Positions 32,951-44,223 of a stretch of DNA of 64,000 bases are shown one piece after another. The position numbers were made by a program, and so were the translations under genes. The stretch lies in the NCBI GenBank assembly GCA_011799875.1, contig CM022302.1, positions 518,377,229 through 518,441,228 on the forward strand, read 5' to 3'. Every line of letters starts with the position of its first letter. The stretch's first letter is position 1. The notes beneath the pieces are model-generated. The model made no database searches. It was not told where the DNA came from and worked only from the letters and a program-made list of their open reading frames with translations. The DNA is from Thinopyrum elongatum (lineage: Eukaryota; Streptophyta; Magnoliopsida; Poales; Poaceae).

Positions 32951-34385
32951 TCAGGGCGATCGACGTCTTTTCCTGTTCATGTCCCTGTCCATGTTCATTC
33001 CTTTTAGACTGCCGTGGCTTTCAGTCTCTGCAGAGTAGCGAACTGATTTGGCAGCCCCTTGCACACCCTCCTGAGAGATCTGACAGCAGCCTATAACAGT
33101 CGGTGACTCCAACTTCCGTGAACGTGCCAGCTCAGCCATTCCATTATCTGTCACTTTCTTGCATTTGCGGAGGGTGAGATTGCTCAAGCAAGAAGCCAGT
33201 ATAATGAAATTCATACCAGCATCGGTTATAGACCTGCAATCCACGAGCTCAAGCTTCTCCAGGAACTGTGAGAATGAGAGGCACTTCAACCCCTCGTCAT
33301 ACAAAATGCTGGCACCATTTAGCAAAAGAGTGCGAATTGGACAAGATTGGATGAGCGCCACAATACCCTCTTGTGTGAAACCTATTTCTGTTGGATACAT
33401 GGGTTCGCAAAATGTGAATGTGAGCTCTACAACCTGAGGCATAGGGCAGCTGAGAGCTAGAGTTTTAAGGCTAACATCAGTCAATGGCGTCCTAAACTCA
33501 TAATCTTCACACCGCAGAGGCATGAACCGAAGTGAGATGGTTTTAAGGTTGCTGCACCTCTGGAATAGCGCAATCATCTCATTCTCTTCTAGACCAATCA
33601 CATACTCTAGGTAAAGTGTCTCCAATGCTTTGCACTTCCCCAAGAGAAAACGGAGTCCAGTTTCTGGCTCGGTTATAATATGAGCCAACCTAAGATCCTT
33701 CAAGCTATCACAGCAGATGTCATACCTATATGGGTAGCCAGACAGGTAGGAGGGGTCAGAGGCCCCTGACATCCAGTAGTTTCCATTAATCTCAAACTCC
33801 AAACTTTAAGAGGTCATACTGGCTGATTCCATCGCAATCCTTTACAACTAGTTCCCCCAGTGATCCATACCTCCCAAGGTACTCCAGCCACTCCCCGTTG
33901 TCTACTGCCGTACAATCAACAAGGTGGAGAACAGAGAGATACCTGCAACTAACCGCCACCTGGAAAATCCCAGTAAAACTGACTGCTGGTACACGGTTCA
34001 GCCTGAGGGACCTCAAATTTTTGCAGTCAGCTAGATAACCAAGACCAATGTCATTGATGTAAGAGCAGAAGCTTAAAGCAAGATCAGACAGCGAGGGGCA
34101 GTGAGATGACAGAACACGGAGGCCTTGGTTGTTCAACTGCCCCCCGTTAATAGACTTCCACCCAGAGTAATTGATCTCTACTTTCACCAAATTGGAGAAC
34201 CGGGAAAACAGTGATACCAAGGCTTCTGTAGAAGGGTTGAGTCCACAGCCAACGCGGATAGCATCCCTGTGCTCCGCCTCGACGGTGCAGAGCTGCTTCG
34301 ACACGAGGGAAAGAGAATTCAGATCACTTGTCTTGGTAATCCTCTTGACGATCTCTGCAAGCAGTGGCTCTGGGAGATCCTCCAT
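32951..34385 (-). pseudogene. F-box/LRR protein, frameshifted copy
   Basis: A paralogue of the intact gene at 37776-39227. The F-box start MEDLPEPLLAEIVKRITKTS is at 34385, and the leucine-rich repeats follow with the same order of motifs (LSFCSYINDIGLGYLADC and so on). At about 33790-33805 a 29-bp deletion relative to the intact gene removes the stretch after DLLKFG and shifts the frame, producing a stop at 33792. The remaining repeats stay open in the other frame to 32951 (FEINGNYWMSG through TLRKCKKVTDNGMAELARS). Long open halves and few other lesions suggest recent inactivation. A shorter F-box/early-LRR protein could still be made. Confidence 0.85.
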
Positions 34386-34796
34386 TGAGTATCTCAGCTG
34401 CATAACTTGGGCAGTCTCAAGACCCGGCAGGCGCTGCAGTGAAGCTTCTATTATCAGAATGGATCGTAACAAGATAACCAAATAATAGCTGTCCTCAAGA
34501 ACTAATGTAAAAGGAAACATCAGTGAAACATTGAACTTTTTTATATCTGTTGAAAGATTTATGTGCTAATCTTGGAACAGTCACTTAATTACATGCTTAT
34601 CTTGGAACAATCACCTAATGTAAAAGCCCTAATTACAGTGTACAAATATACCAATTAAACATCCACCTGCTGAACTGAACTCATATCTGGAAGGACAAAT
34701 CCTAGGCACTAAAGAACATGTTTTACTAGAATTAAACCAGGACATTTCCTCTAGAATTTCAGATATTCCAGGCTCATACATAGTGGTCCAAGTGCA

Positions 34797-35130
34797 TCAA
34801 CGGATCCAAGTACATGGTGCAAGAATCGACATCTCGGCTGGCTCAACCAATGTTGTTCGAGAAGGGAAGGGAACGGACTCAAATCCGTACCTCGGAGGAG
34901 GCGACGAACCAGGAAGGGCGGCGCGAGCCGGGAAGGGGGGAAGCTGGGCGAGAACGGCGGTGACCAAGGGGGGCGGATTGGGCGGCGAGGTCGACGGCAA
35001 AACCCTCGCGGCGAGAGCGTCGGCTGGCTTCGGGAGCTCGGATGGATTTTTTATTTTTTTTAGCAGTAGGAGCTCGAATGGATTAGTCTACGCAGCAGCA
35101 ACGAAGGTGGCTTGGGCTTCGGCCCGACTT
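34797..35130 (-). promoter_or_regulatory. 5' leader exon and promoter region of the frameshifted F-box copy
   Basis: GC-rich leader on the minus strand ending CTCCGAG at 34891, followed by splice donor GTACGG. The acceptor TGCAG is at 34434 just before CGCCTGCCGG. It aligns with the leaders at 39893-40231 and 35345-35660. Confidence 0.6.
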
Positions 35131-35344
35131 GATGATGCGGCCCATATTCGACCCACACTAACTGAATCTCGTGATCTTAAAAGACAAACTATTTTTCCCC
35201 CAAAAAAATTAATTTTGGTCTAAAAAAAACAAACCGACTCTAACGAACAAGGAAAAAAAGCATCGCACGTAGTACGTGTGATCGGAATGTGTGCCTAAGT
35301 GAATTCGTTGTTGCCTTAATTTAACATTTAAGAATCGACAAAGC

Positions 35345-35660
35345 TCAAGTGGAAGAATCGACATCGCATCGGCTTGGCTCAACCAATGTTTGCTCGAGAA
35401 GGGAAGGGAATAGACCCAAATGTGTACCTCGGAGGAGCTGATGAACCAGGAGAGGAGGCGCCGGCCCGAAGGAGAGAGCTGCGCGGCAACGACGACGACC
35501 AAAGGTTGGAAGGAAATGGCTGAGGAAACCTCCGCGTCGAGGTCGAGTGGTCGATAGCAAAACCCTTGCCTTTCTAGCGACGCGAGTAATATGCAGCAGC
35601 AGCAAAGCTGGCTTGAGGTTGGCCGGAGTTGATGATGAGGCCCATATTCCATTGGGGAGT
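35345..35660 (-). promoter_or_regulatory. orphan third copy of the F-box leader/promoter
   Basis: Aligns with the other two leaders (AATATGGGCC, CAGCAGCAGCAAAGCTGG and CTCGGAGGAGCTGATG words). The donor here reads GAGGTACAC. No F-box coding sequence of its own follows; the next downstream gene on the minus strand is the frameshifted copy. It may be a relic of a third gene or an alternative first exon. Confidence 0.55.
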
Positions 35661-35869
35661 TAGCGATCGGAATGTGTGCTAGTAAGTCAATTTGTTGGGA
35701 GCGTTTATGTCTTGCATCTAACGAAATAGATGGACGACTAGCCTCCGGTGACTCTATTGTGGGTCGGACCATTTTCGTTTTCTCCATTTGTTTTTACTTA
35801 GATTTTTAAAAATGGTATGAATATATATATATATTTTAGGATCATGGTATGAATATTTGAATGGTGATG

Positions 35870-36530
35870 GACGACTAGCCTCAGGTGACGCATTTGAATG
35901 GTATGAATATTTAAAAAAAATCACCGCACATTAAAATAGGTTTGTGCAATTTAAAAAAAATCATACCGTATGTTTTTGTCGTTTAAAATTTGAACACATT
36001 TAAAATTTGGTTCATGAAATTCCATAAAATGTTCATGAAAAGGTTTAAAAAATGGCATAATTTTTAAAAATATGCATACCATTCAAAAATGTGTTCATCA
36101 CAATAAAAAATGTTGGCACATTTAAAAATGTGTTTCATGAAAGTTAAAAAACATGAAATAAAAAAATGTTCTCACAATTTTAGAAAAATGTTCATAACAT
36201 ATAAAATTATTCCTTCCATTTAGGAAAGAAATGTTCTAACACTTAACAAGTGTTTGCAGGTTTAAAAAATTGTCCATGAAATTGTTGAAATTTGTACAAC
36301 GGGTGTTTCAAAATGATCACTTTGTAGCAAAAAAATTCTGCATTTATTAAAAAAAGTTTTCAATGTGCATTTTACAAATGTTTAACACGTATTCGGATAA
36401 ATATTCAACATGTATTTAAAAAATGTTCAACGTGTATCTAAAAAATGTTCAACCTATATACAAAAATGTTCAACATGTATTCAATATAAAAAGTCGGCAT
36501 GTATTTAAGAAAAAAAAACATTCACACGTT
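35870..36530 (+). repeat. degenerate ATGTTCAA/TTTAAAAAATG low-complexity repeat
   Basis: Short units such as AAAAAATGTTCAAC, GTATTTAAAAAATG and TTCATGAAA recur irregularly. It resembles 17317-17600. No coding capacity. Confidence 0.55.
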
Positions 36531-36904
36531 TCAGTATCTTTCCCTTCACTGTCATTCACACGTAGCCGGCGGCTCACTGGTTCTGTGTAACGCCTGACGT
36601 TTCAGGTTCAGAGTTAACTGACCATCTCACAGCTGTTCGCTAGCGATTTTTGGACAGGAAATTGTGACTCTAGCTAGGGGTTTCATGGCTTTCAGATACG
36701 CATAAGAGGGCCAGCCGGAACATGCCCGCTAGGGTTTTAACCCGGTACAAGACCGGATGCATCTAGCAACCTGAAGTCTTGGCTCTTGTAGCCATTACAT
36801 CACTAATAAAGCAGAAAAGCAAAAGCTGAAAGCTGGCTGTAAAGGAAATTCAAACAGCGACCCAATGAGTAGTTTCCGCCATCCGATGACAGATCAATGT
36901 CGAC

Positions 36905-37285
36905 AGCAACATCGTCTTGGCTGAGATGCAACAATGTATATGTTTCCTCTGCCATTTTACATAGATCTTGCCTGCTTTAGTGTAACGACGGAGTATTACC
37001 ATGAATGTTCAGTGTAGTAAAAGGGCATTTATTTCACGTGCGCACATGTGTTGAGTTGATAAGTTCAGAAAATTCGTATCTTTAGCATAAACTGCTTTAA
37101 AACAACGGTTAGCAGATCTCATCTCCAGGTTTAATGTGCTCAATTACGCCTGAGCCTTAAATATTGCACAAGCAGCCAAAAGAACCTGATAATTCTTTGA
37201 AATTTAAAACACCGAGGATGTAAAAATAAAAAAGGTACCATGTTTGGAGATCTCAAACAGATGACGGACACCTTTCAAATAGCTA
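36905..37285 (-). repeat. 3' flank of the intact F-box/LRR gene
   Basis: Downstream of 37776 on the minus strand. Contains GGTTAGCAGATCTCATCTCCAG, GCACAAGCAGCCAAAAGAACCTGA and TTTGGAGATCTCAAA, shared with the other flank copies. The four copies outline an ancestral gene-plus-flank unit. Confidence 0.75.
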
Positions 37286-37775
37286 CAGTAAAAGGATTAT
37301 AAAAAAAACTCTTCCTCGGTGGATGTGATGAACAATGCATGATACCAGGATCCTGAGCTGAGGTGTACGAAAAAAAAAAACTTGATATGCTCAGGCGAGT
37401 GCCCCAAATGCCCACTGATTAGTGATTACTGTTAGCAAGAATCACTACAATGTACTCACATAGTCATACGCACTATTGCTACGGCAGGAACCGCATATCA
37501 AGCGCTGCACATGGAGAATCAATGGAGAAGGTGGCGCGCAACGAACACACAAAAGACCAGAACCGGCACAAACGACTGCCATAATACGCACGAATTCTGG
37601 CAAATTTCCAAAACGAATCTCACACTGCCAAAACAAGACTAGAACATCTGAAGCCAATTGGAACTTGCCAGAAGGAAATGGCAGGTGCAACTGTCCTCCT
37701 AGTTACTTTCCTACTGTTGTGGTTTCGAAGTTCTGCCAACATATAGCAGCACAAATTAACAGCCAAAGGCTCAAT

Positions 37776-39227
37776 TCAGGGCGACTGGCGTATTTTCCTG
37801 TACACGTTCATTCCTTTTAGGCTGTCGTGGCTTTCAGTCTCCGATGAGTAGCAAACTGATTTGGTAGCACCCTGCACACCCTCCTGAGAGATCCAGCGGC
37901 AGCCTATAACGGTCAGTGACTCCAACTTCTGTGAACGTGCCAATGCAGCCAACCCATCATCTGTCACGCTACTACATTTCCGGAGTGTGAGGTGACTCAA
38001 ACAAGGAGCCCGAGCAATGAGGTACATCCCAGCATCAGATATAGAGCAGCAATCCACGAGATCGAGCTTCTCCAGGAACTGTGTGGATGACAGGCCCTTC
38101 ATCCCCTCGTCATCAAATATGTTGGCACCATTTAGCACAAGAGCACGAATCGGACATGATTGGATAAGCGTCACAATACCCTTCTGTGTGAAGCCTATTT
38201 CAGTAGGATAAGAGGGTTCACAAAATGTGAAAGTGAGCTCAACAACCTGAAGCATAGGGCAGCTTAGAGCTAGGACCTCTAGGCTGTCATCAGTCAATGC
38301 CGTCCTAAACCAATGATCTTCACAGCGCAGAGGCATGAGCTGAAGTGAGATGGTTTTAAGGTTGCAGCACCTCTGGAATAGTGCAATCATCTCATCCTCA
38401 TTTAGACCAATAACATACTCCAGGTAAAGTGTCTCCAATGCTTTGCACTTCCCTAGGAGAAAACGGAGTCCAATTTCCGGCTTAGTTACAATATGAGCCA
38501 ACCTAAGATCCTTCAAATTATCACAAGAAATGTCATAGCTATATGGGTAGCCAACCACGTATGAGGGGTCAGGGCGCTCACTCAGCCAGTAAGTTCCATT
38601 AATCTCAAAGTCAAACCTTTGGAGCTTCCTCCATCCTGGACCAAATTTTAGGAGGTCATACTGACTGATTCCATCACAATCCTTTAGAACAAGTTCCCCT
38701 AATGATCCATATCTCCCTAGATACTCCAGCCACTCCACGCTCTCTATTGCTATACAGTCAACAAGGTGGAGAACAGAGAGATAGCAGCAACTAACTGCCA
38801 CCCGGAAAATCCCAGTAGAAGTTATTGCTGGTGCAAAGCTCAGCCTGAGGGACTTCAACTTTTTGCAGTAAGGTAGATAACTGAGACCAGCATCATCAAT
38901 GTGTGCACAGAAGCTTAAGGTGAGATCAGACAGCAAGGGGCAATGATGCAATAGAACAAGGATGCCTTGGTTGTTCACCTGGTCCCCATGACTGGGTGTC
39001 CAACCAGAGTAATTGATCTCCACTTTCCACAAATTGGAGAACCGGGAGAACAGTGATGTCAAGGCTTCCGTTGTAGGGTCAACACCACAGCCAACACGGA
39101 TAGCACCCCTATGCTCCGCCTCGGCGGCGCAGAGCCGCTTTGACACGAGGCAAAGAGAATTGAGATCACTCGACACGGTAATCCTTTTGATGATATCTGC
39201 AAGCAGTGGCTCCGGGAGATCCTCCAT
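37776..39227 (-). CDS. F-box/LRR protein (intact, 483 residues)
   Basis: The predicted product would be a substrate-recognition subunit of an SCF ubiquitin ligase. The ATG at 39227 is chosen because MEDLPEPLLADIIKRITVSS begins the F-box (residues 1-45, with LNSLCLVSKRLC). The frame extends upstream only to a splice acceptor (TTTTTTTTAG, exon from 39280). From about residue 60 to the end there are about a dozen leucine-rich repeats of the cysteine-containing type, such as LSDLTLSFCAHIDDAGLSYL and LSHLTLRKCSSVTDDGLAAL. The protein ends near GMNVYRKIRQSP. A leader exon (to 39996) is joined by an intron of about 715 nt. The repeats set the target, which cannot be read from sequence. Nearest relative in the window is the broken copy at 32951-34385. 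Confidence 0.88.
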   Translation of the reverse strand: MEDLPEPLLADIIKRITVSSDLNSLCLVSKRLCAAEAEHRGAIRVGCGVDPTTEALTSLFSRFSNLWKVEINYSGWTPSHGDQVNNQGILVLLHHCPLLSDLTLSFCAHIDDAGLSYLPYCKKLKSLRLSFAPAITSTGIFRVAVSCCYLSVLHLVDCIAIESVEWLEYLGRYGSLGELVLKDCDGISQYDLLKFGPGWRKLQRFDFEINGTYWLSERPDPSYVVGYPYSYDISCDNLKDLRLAHIVTKPEIGLRFLLGKCKALETLYLEYVIGLNEDEMIALFQRCCNLKTISLQLMPLRCEDHWFRTALTDDSLEVLALSCPMLQVVELTFTFCEPSYPTEIGFTQKGIVTLIQSCPIRALVLNGANIFDDEGMKGLSSTQFLEKLDLVDCCSISDAGMYLIARAPCLSHLTLRKCSSVTDDGLAALARSQKLESLTVIGCRWISQEGVQGATKSVCYSSETESHDSLKGMNVYRKIRQSP

Positions 39228-39559
39228 CAAGTACAGCAGCTGCACAACTTGGGCAACCTGAAGGCTCGGCAGGCGCTGGACTAAAAAAAAATTATGATCA
39301 GGGTGGAACATACACCAGATAACAGCTGTAACAAATAATGTACTGTAGAAGGAAACAGGGATGAAACTTCGAAGTTTTCATTATACGTGTTGAAAGTTTT
39401 ATGTGCTTATCTTCACAATAAAACGGTAAATTAATGCAGCAGCATCCTATTTGCATCCATTCCGTGGAAACAAGTGATATAAGGAATATTAAATTTAACC
39501 AATGACATGATTATATAAATTTCTGTTGGATGGGGTGATACATACAAATAGACCAATTA

Positions 39560-39605
39560 CTCCCTCTGTCTCATAACGCAAGACGATTTTTGACACGGAG
39601 TAGTA
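39560..39605. mobile_element. decayed Stowaway MITE remnant
   Basis: CTCCCTCTGTCTCATAACGCAAGACG followed by TTTTTGACACGGAGTAG. The right half is missing. Confidence 0.45.
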
Positions 39606-39995
39606 GAATTGAACAACAAACCCACATGACATCTGAACATTCCCCTGCCGAACTGAACTCGTATATGGAAATACCACCCAACAAATCAGACGAGTATAAC
39701 CATTCGTGCACACTCCAGAAGAGATTTTACTGACTAAACCAATCTATTTCCTCTAGCATTTGACAGAGGTTCCAGGTCCGTACACAACAGTGGCCTAATT
39801 CCCTTACCAGGGCCAAGCGCGACAAATAAGTCGACCTAGGCAGTAGGCGATGGAACTAACAAAGTAGATGCAGAACCGATGGTACGCAGACATTACAGAG
39901 CGGAATCGACCAAGTTCAGGTGGAAGAGTCGACATCGCCTCGGCTGGCTCACCAAGGTTGCTCGAGAAGGAAAAGGAATGGACCCAAATCCGTAC

Positions 39996-40231
39996 CTCGG
40001 AGGAGCCGACGACCTAGGAAGGTCGGCGCCGGCCGGGGACGGGAGAGCTGGGAGGGAACGGCGGTGATTAAGGGGGTGGATTGGGCGGAGAAACCTCCGC
40101 GGCGAGCTCGACGGCGAAACCCTCGCCTCCTTCGTGGCTTCGCAGTAGTACGCAGCAGCAGCAAAGCTGGTTTGGGCTTTGGGCCTGACTCGATGATGCG
40201 GCCCATATTCCACCGGAGGGCCGGGGCCCAC
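39996..40231 (-). promoter_or_regulatory. 5' leader exon and upstream region of the intact F-box/LRR gene
   Basis: GC-rich on the minus strand, ending CTCCTCCGAG with donor GTACGG at 39995. The intron runs to the acceptor at 39281. No convincing TATA element. Duplicated at 34797-35130 and 35345-35660. Confidence 0.6.
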
Positions 40232-40259
40232 TGCCGACCAGGCCTAATGTAAATAATTA

Positions 40260-40519
40260 GACTCGTTTATGCACAAATTTGCCTCTTCTCGAGAAAAATA
40301 TATGAATAAATGACCTTAGAAAAAGTTCATGATAAATGTTACGAATATTATTGACTTCAAAAGCACAGTATAAATATTATTATTATTACTTGCCAAAAAT
40401 AAATATATTTTTTGTGTCGAGCATGATCACTTTTAAGATCTCAACACTCATGATAGAAAATAATGATATCAAGATTCTTTTTTTTTACGAATAATAGGAA
40501 ATCTGATAAGAGCTCCACA
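40260..40519. other. AT-rich intergenic stretch
   Basis: Nothing gene-like. It includes a short TTATTATTATTA run. Confidence 0.4.
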
Positions 40520-41040
40520 TGTTGAGTTTCAGCCGGCATGGTCGCCCCCTCCGCAAGGATGGGTGAGGCTCAATTCTTATGGTTCTTTTGTTGTTGATGG
40601 CTCTGCTGGAGCAGGTATGATCCTTCGAGATGATGAAGGAGCTATCGTCTTTTCATCCCACAGACAGTTATTTTCCTGTAGGGATGCACTTGAAGAAGAG
40701 TTATGTGCATGTATGGAAGGTTTTGTCTCTGGCTTTGATGCAGACCGAACTACCCATTGGAACTGAGGTTGATTCTAGTGAAGCTCGGAAGTTGATTGAG
40801 GCCAATGACACAGATAGATCGGTTTGTGTTTTTTGTGGTGAAGGAAATCCAACACCTAAGGAGCTTGTACTACCCTCATTAATGGTTAACGGTTGACTAG
40901 CTAGTTTTTCTCGGCTAGAGGGGAGAACCATAACTTGGATCGATTCAGGACCCCCGAGAGCTCTTGAGCTATCTTTAGCTAATTCTAATCATGTGACAAG
41001 TTGAGTAATACAAGTTTCTGCCTGCAAAAGAAAAAAAAAA
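40520..41040 (+). pseudogene. RNase H-like (RVT_3) fragment with A-rich tail
   Basis: The plus-strand frame reads RLNSYGSFVVDGSAGAGMIL, then RDDEGAIVFSSHRQLFSCRD, then (after a frame change near 40725) LALMQTELPIGTEVDSSEA. A later segment reads LASFSRLEGRTITWIDSGP. These are the landmarks of the plant RNase H-like domain found at the end of some LINEs and in related host proteins. Frame changes and a missing middle block make it non-functional. It ends in TAATACAAGTTTCTGCCTGC plus an A run at about 41030, which points to a retrotransposed 3' end. Confidence 0.65.
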
Positions 41041-41330
41041 GACTACTCTCGTCGCTACCAAACTTGTGAGATGGTTTGGTTCCAGGTAATTAGTGAGAGA
41101 TAGAGAGAATGAGAATTTAGAGTTTTTGAGATATAATATCATATGTTTGGTTGGAGTGAACTCATTTACACAGGACACTCGGATGGAGAGTAGATTCATG
41201 GAGCCCAAAACTTTAAACACTTCAAAAATCAAGTGTCGGTATTTTTGTTGTTGAAAAAAATACACATGCACATACGGATGTTGGCTACAAGTGTGTAGTT
41301 TTTTATGATGAAATATGTTATGATGTGAGC

Positions 41331-42275
41331 TGTTGGAAAATTAGGCAAGTTCATGATTAATTCCAGTAAATAATTCATGACTAGAACAGATACTAGCATG
41401 CAACAATCTAGCAAACTAGAAGAACAGCAAGACATGCATAACAGCAGCGAACACGAAACAATAGCTGTAGAGACAGACATGAATAGATGATGTTGGACGT
41501 ACTGTTCGTTAGCTATTGTGGGTGCGACGGTGTTGATGACGATGTTGGCGACGATCTGCTACTGACGGCGATGAAGACGACGATGAGTAGCACCGCCCGA
41601 CTTGGACGGAAGACGACCCGTGATGACGAATTTGAGCAGTCGCGCAGAGCGCTTCCCAAAAACCTAATTCGTCCTCTCCCGGTGCAGAATCACAAGGACG
41701 AACGGTTCCGGAGACCTGCTCTCCCACGCGCCGATGCACGCCGGCGTTTGGGATGAAGTAGACTACGACGGCGGCGTAAGTTGCGAGATGAGGCAAAACC
41801 CTAGGTGTTTTTCGGTGTGTCTTTGGCCGCAGCCGGTAGCTGTATATATATTAGGACCAGAGGCGGTATTGTGTCGCGATCACAATCCCAAACCGACTCG
41901 GTTTCTAATTCGTATACTTACCGAACAAGAAATCAAAAACTTGTAAATAAAACGGCAAAAGGAAGCTGCGCCCCTGTAAGGAGACGGACCGGATTTCGGC
42001 GGACCATTCACGCGCATGTCGCACGTACGCCTCGCCTCGCCTCGCCTCGCCTCGCCACGGCCCGGCCAGGCGAGGCGAGCGAGCGCGCGCGTGTGGTCTT
42101 TCCTTTCTCTTCTCACACACCACTTAGAATGGTGGAGAGAACCCACTATATAAAGAGGTCCAACTCTTCTTCAACTTCCGGGGTGGGACTAAACTTTAGC
42201 ACCACCACTTGCCATTTTACACATGGGCTTTGAGATTTCAGAAATTGCTATGGGCCTAGCCCATTAATTCTAACA
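41331..42275 (-). repeat. 3' LTR of the copia element (945 bp)
   Basis: Same sequence as 46765-47662 but with an extra stretch of about 60 bp that includes five tandem CGCCT units (about 42028-42056). A TATA-like TTTATATAG on the minus strand lies at about 42150. Confidence 0.9.
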
Positions 42276-42287
42276 ATCCCCCACCAG
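42276..42287 (-). other. polypurine tract beside the 3' LTR
   Basis: The minus strand reads TGGTGGGGGAT directly before TGTTAGAATT, the usual plus-strand primer site. Confidence 0.65.
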
Positions 42288-42819
42288 ATCTCAAATACCC
42301 ATTTAGAAATTTGCCTTCTCTCACCACTTGTTTAATATACCAGTGTTTCAGCAGAGACTGTTAAGTTGAACTTCTGCCTAGAACTTTAAGCTACATCCAT
42401 TCACAACTTGACAATGGACTATGCCTTGAATTGCTAGTTTTGTGTGAACATGTTTCACTCAAAGTCTTAACCAGTACCTGACCGCCAGTAGGCTACCCCG
42501 CGGTTTGGAGCTTATACGTCATACTCCCTGGTCTCTTCGTGAGCTTACTAGAGATCACCCAAATCTCATAGACTGCGACGTTTACAGTCAGAACTCATAT
42601 AGGTGTGTTCTTTCAAGACTGCTCTGTAGGACAGCATCTTTGCTAATTATAGCCAATAGAACCACATTAAGGCATGTTGTCAACCTGCCTTACAGCTCTG
42701 AGAGTTTTGCATCTTCACTTAGAGACGGTCATTAGTTATTACTCTCCTCAGTTAACCAATAGCTTGTTCTTCCCAGATGCTAATTCACAGGATCTCCGAT
42801 CACAAAGGTTGGGTTACTA

Positions 42820-44166
42820 CTATGGTGTAACATCTATGGGTCTCATACACATCTCCCTCGATGCAATATCTATCACATTTCGTGATAGTCCCTTTGTAAA
42901 GGGATCTGCCAGGTTTTTGTCTGTTTGAATATACGTAACAGTTATTACTCCGGAGTTTCTCAACTTCCTGACAGACTTCAAACGTCTCTTCACGTGTCTT
43001 GATGACTTCGCATTATCTTTAGAATTTTTTACTTTAGCGATAACCATTTGGTTGTCACAATTCATAAGAATAGCCGGTACAGGTTTTTCAATCACAGGCA
43101 AGTCCATCAAGAGCTCACGCAGCCATTCTGCCTCAACAGTAGCTGTGTCTAAAGCAGTTAATTCTGCTTCCATAGTTGACCTCGTCAATATGGTTTGCTT
43201 GCAAGACCTCCATGACACTGCGCCACCTCCATGAGTAAATACATACCCACTTGTTGCGTAGAGTACATCAACATCGGAGATCCAGTTTGAATCACTATAT
43301 CCTTCTAGCACAGCAGGATGCCCTGAATAAGTAATTCCGAAACTCATAGTACCTCTCAGATAGCGCAAGACCCTTTCTAGTGCATGCCAATGATCATCAC
43401 CCGGGTTGGACATGAACCTACTCAGTTTGCTCACAGCAAAAGAGATATCTGGTCTTGTAGCGCTAGCTAAGTACATGAGTGAACCAACAATTTGAGAGTA
43501 TCTTAATTGATCTCTTGTTTCTTTCTTGTTCTTTCTGAGTGTCACACTGGGATCATAAGGTGTTGGAGAAGGCTTGCTATCCATAAAGCCGAACCGGCTC
43601 AAGACCTTCTCAACATAGTGAGATTGCGTTAGAGTAATCCCACTCTCATCCTTAATAAGTTTGATGTTTAGAATTACATCGGCTTCTCCCAGATCTTTCA
43701 TGTCAAAACTTTTTGATAGAAAAGACTTGACCTCATTGATCGCATTAATGTTTGTACCAAAGATCAGTATGTCATCCACATACAAACATAATATGACACT
43801 ATTGCCCCTACTATGGCGATAGTAAACACACCTATCAGCCTCGTTAATGACAAATCCTGCAGAAGTCAGAGTTCTTTCAAACTTCTCATGCCATTGCTTA
43901 GGTGCCTGTTTCAGGCCATACAAAGATTTTAACAACTTGCACACTTTTCTCTCTTCACCCTTTACCACAAACCCGTCAGGCTGATCCATATAGATTTCCT
44001 CTTCCAACTCTCCATTGAGGAAAGCTGTCTTTACATCCATTTGATGAATGATAAGACCATAAGAGGCAGCCAAGGAAAGTAACACTCGAATGGTGGTCAT
44101 TCTAGCAACGGGTGAATAGGTGTCAAAGTAATCTTCGCCTTCTTTCTGAGTGTAGCCCTTGGCCAC
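42820..44166 (-). pseudogene. copia reverse transcriptase/RNase H, cut off from gag-pol by two stops
   Basis: In the same frame as the upstream ORF, open from 44178. It contains [38 protein letters not shown] and the catalytic [10 protein letters not shown] (about 43770), then the RNase H part with [24 protein letters not shown] and the C-terminal LADPFTKGL. All expected blocks are present. The part can only be made by reading through the stops at 44226-44224 and 44181-44179, so this copy is probably immobile by itself. Confidence 0.9.
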
Positions 44167-44223
44167 TAGCCGCGCCTTCTACTTATCAATAGTATCATCA
44201 GGCTTTAGCTTATTTTTGAACAC

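Noticed and set aside
39228..39311. Upstream ATG at 39311 as start of the intact F-box gene
   Set aside because: The extra residues cross a strong splice acceptor (TTTTTTTTAG at 39281). The paralogue shares similarity only from the exon start onward.
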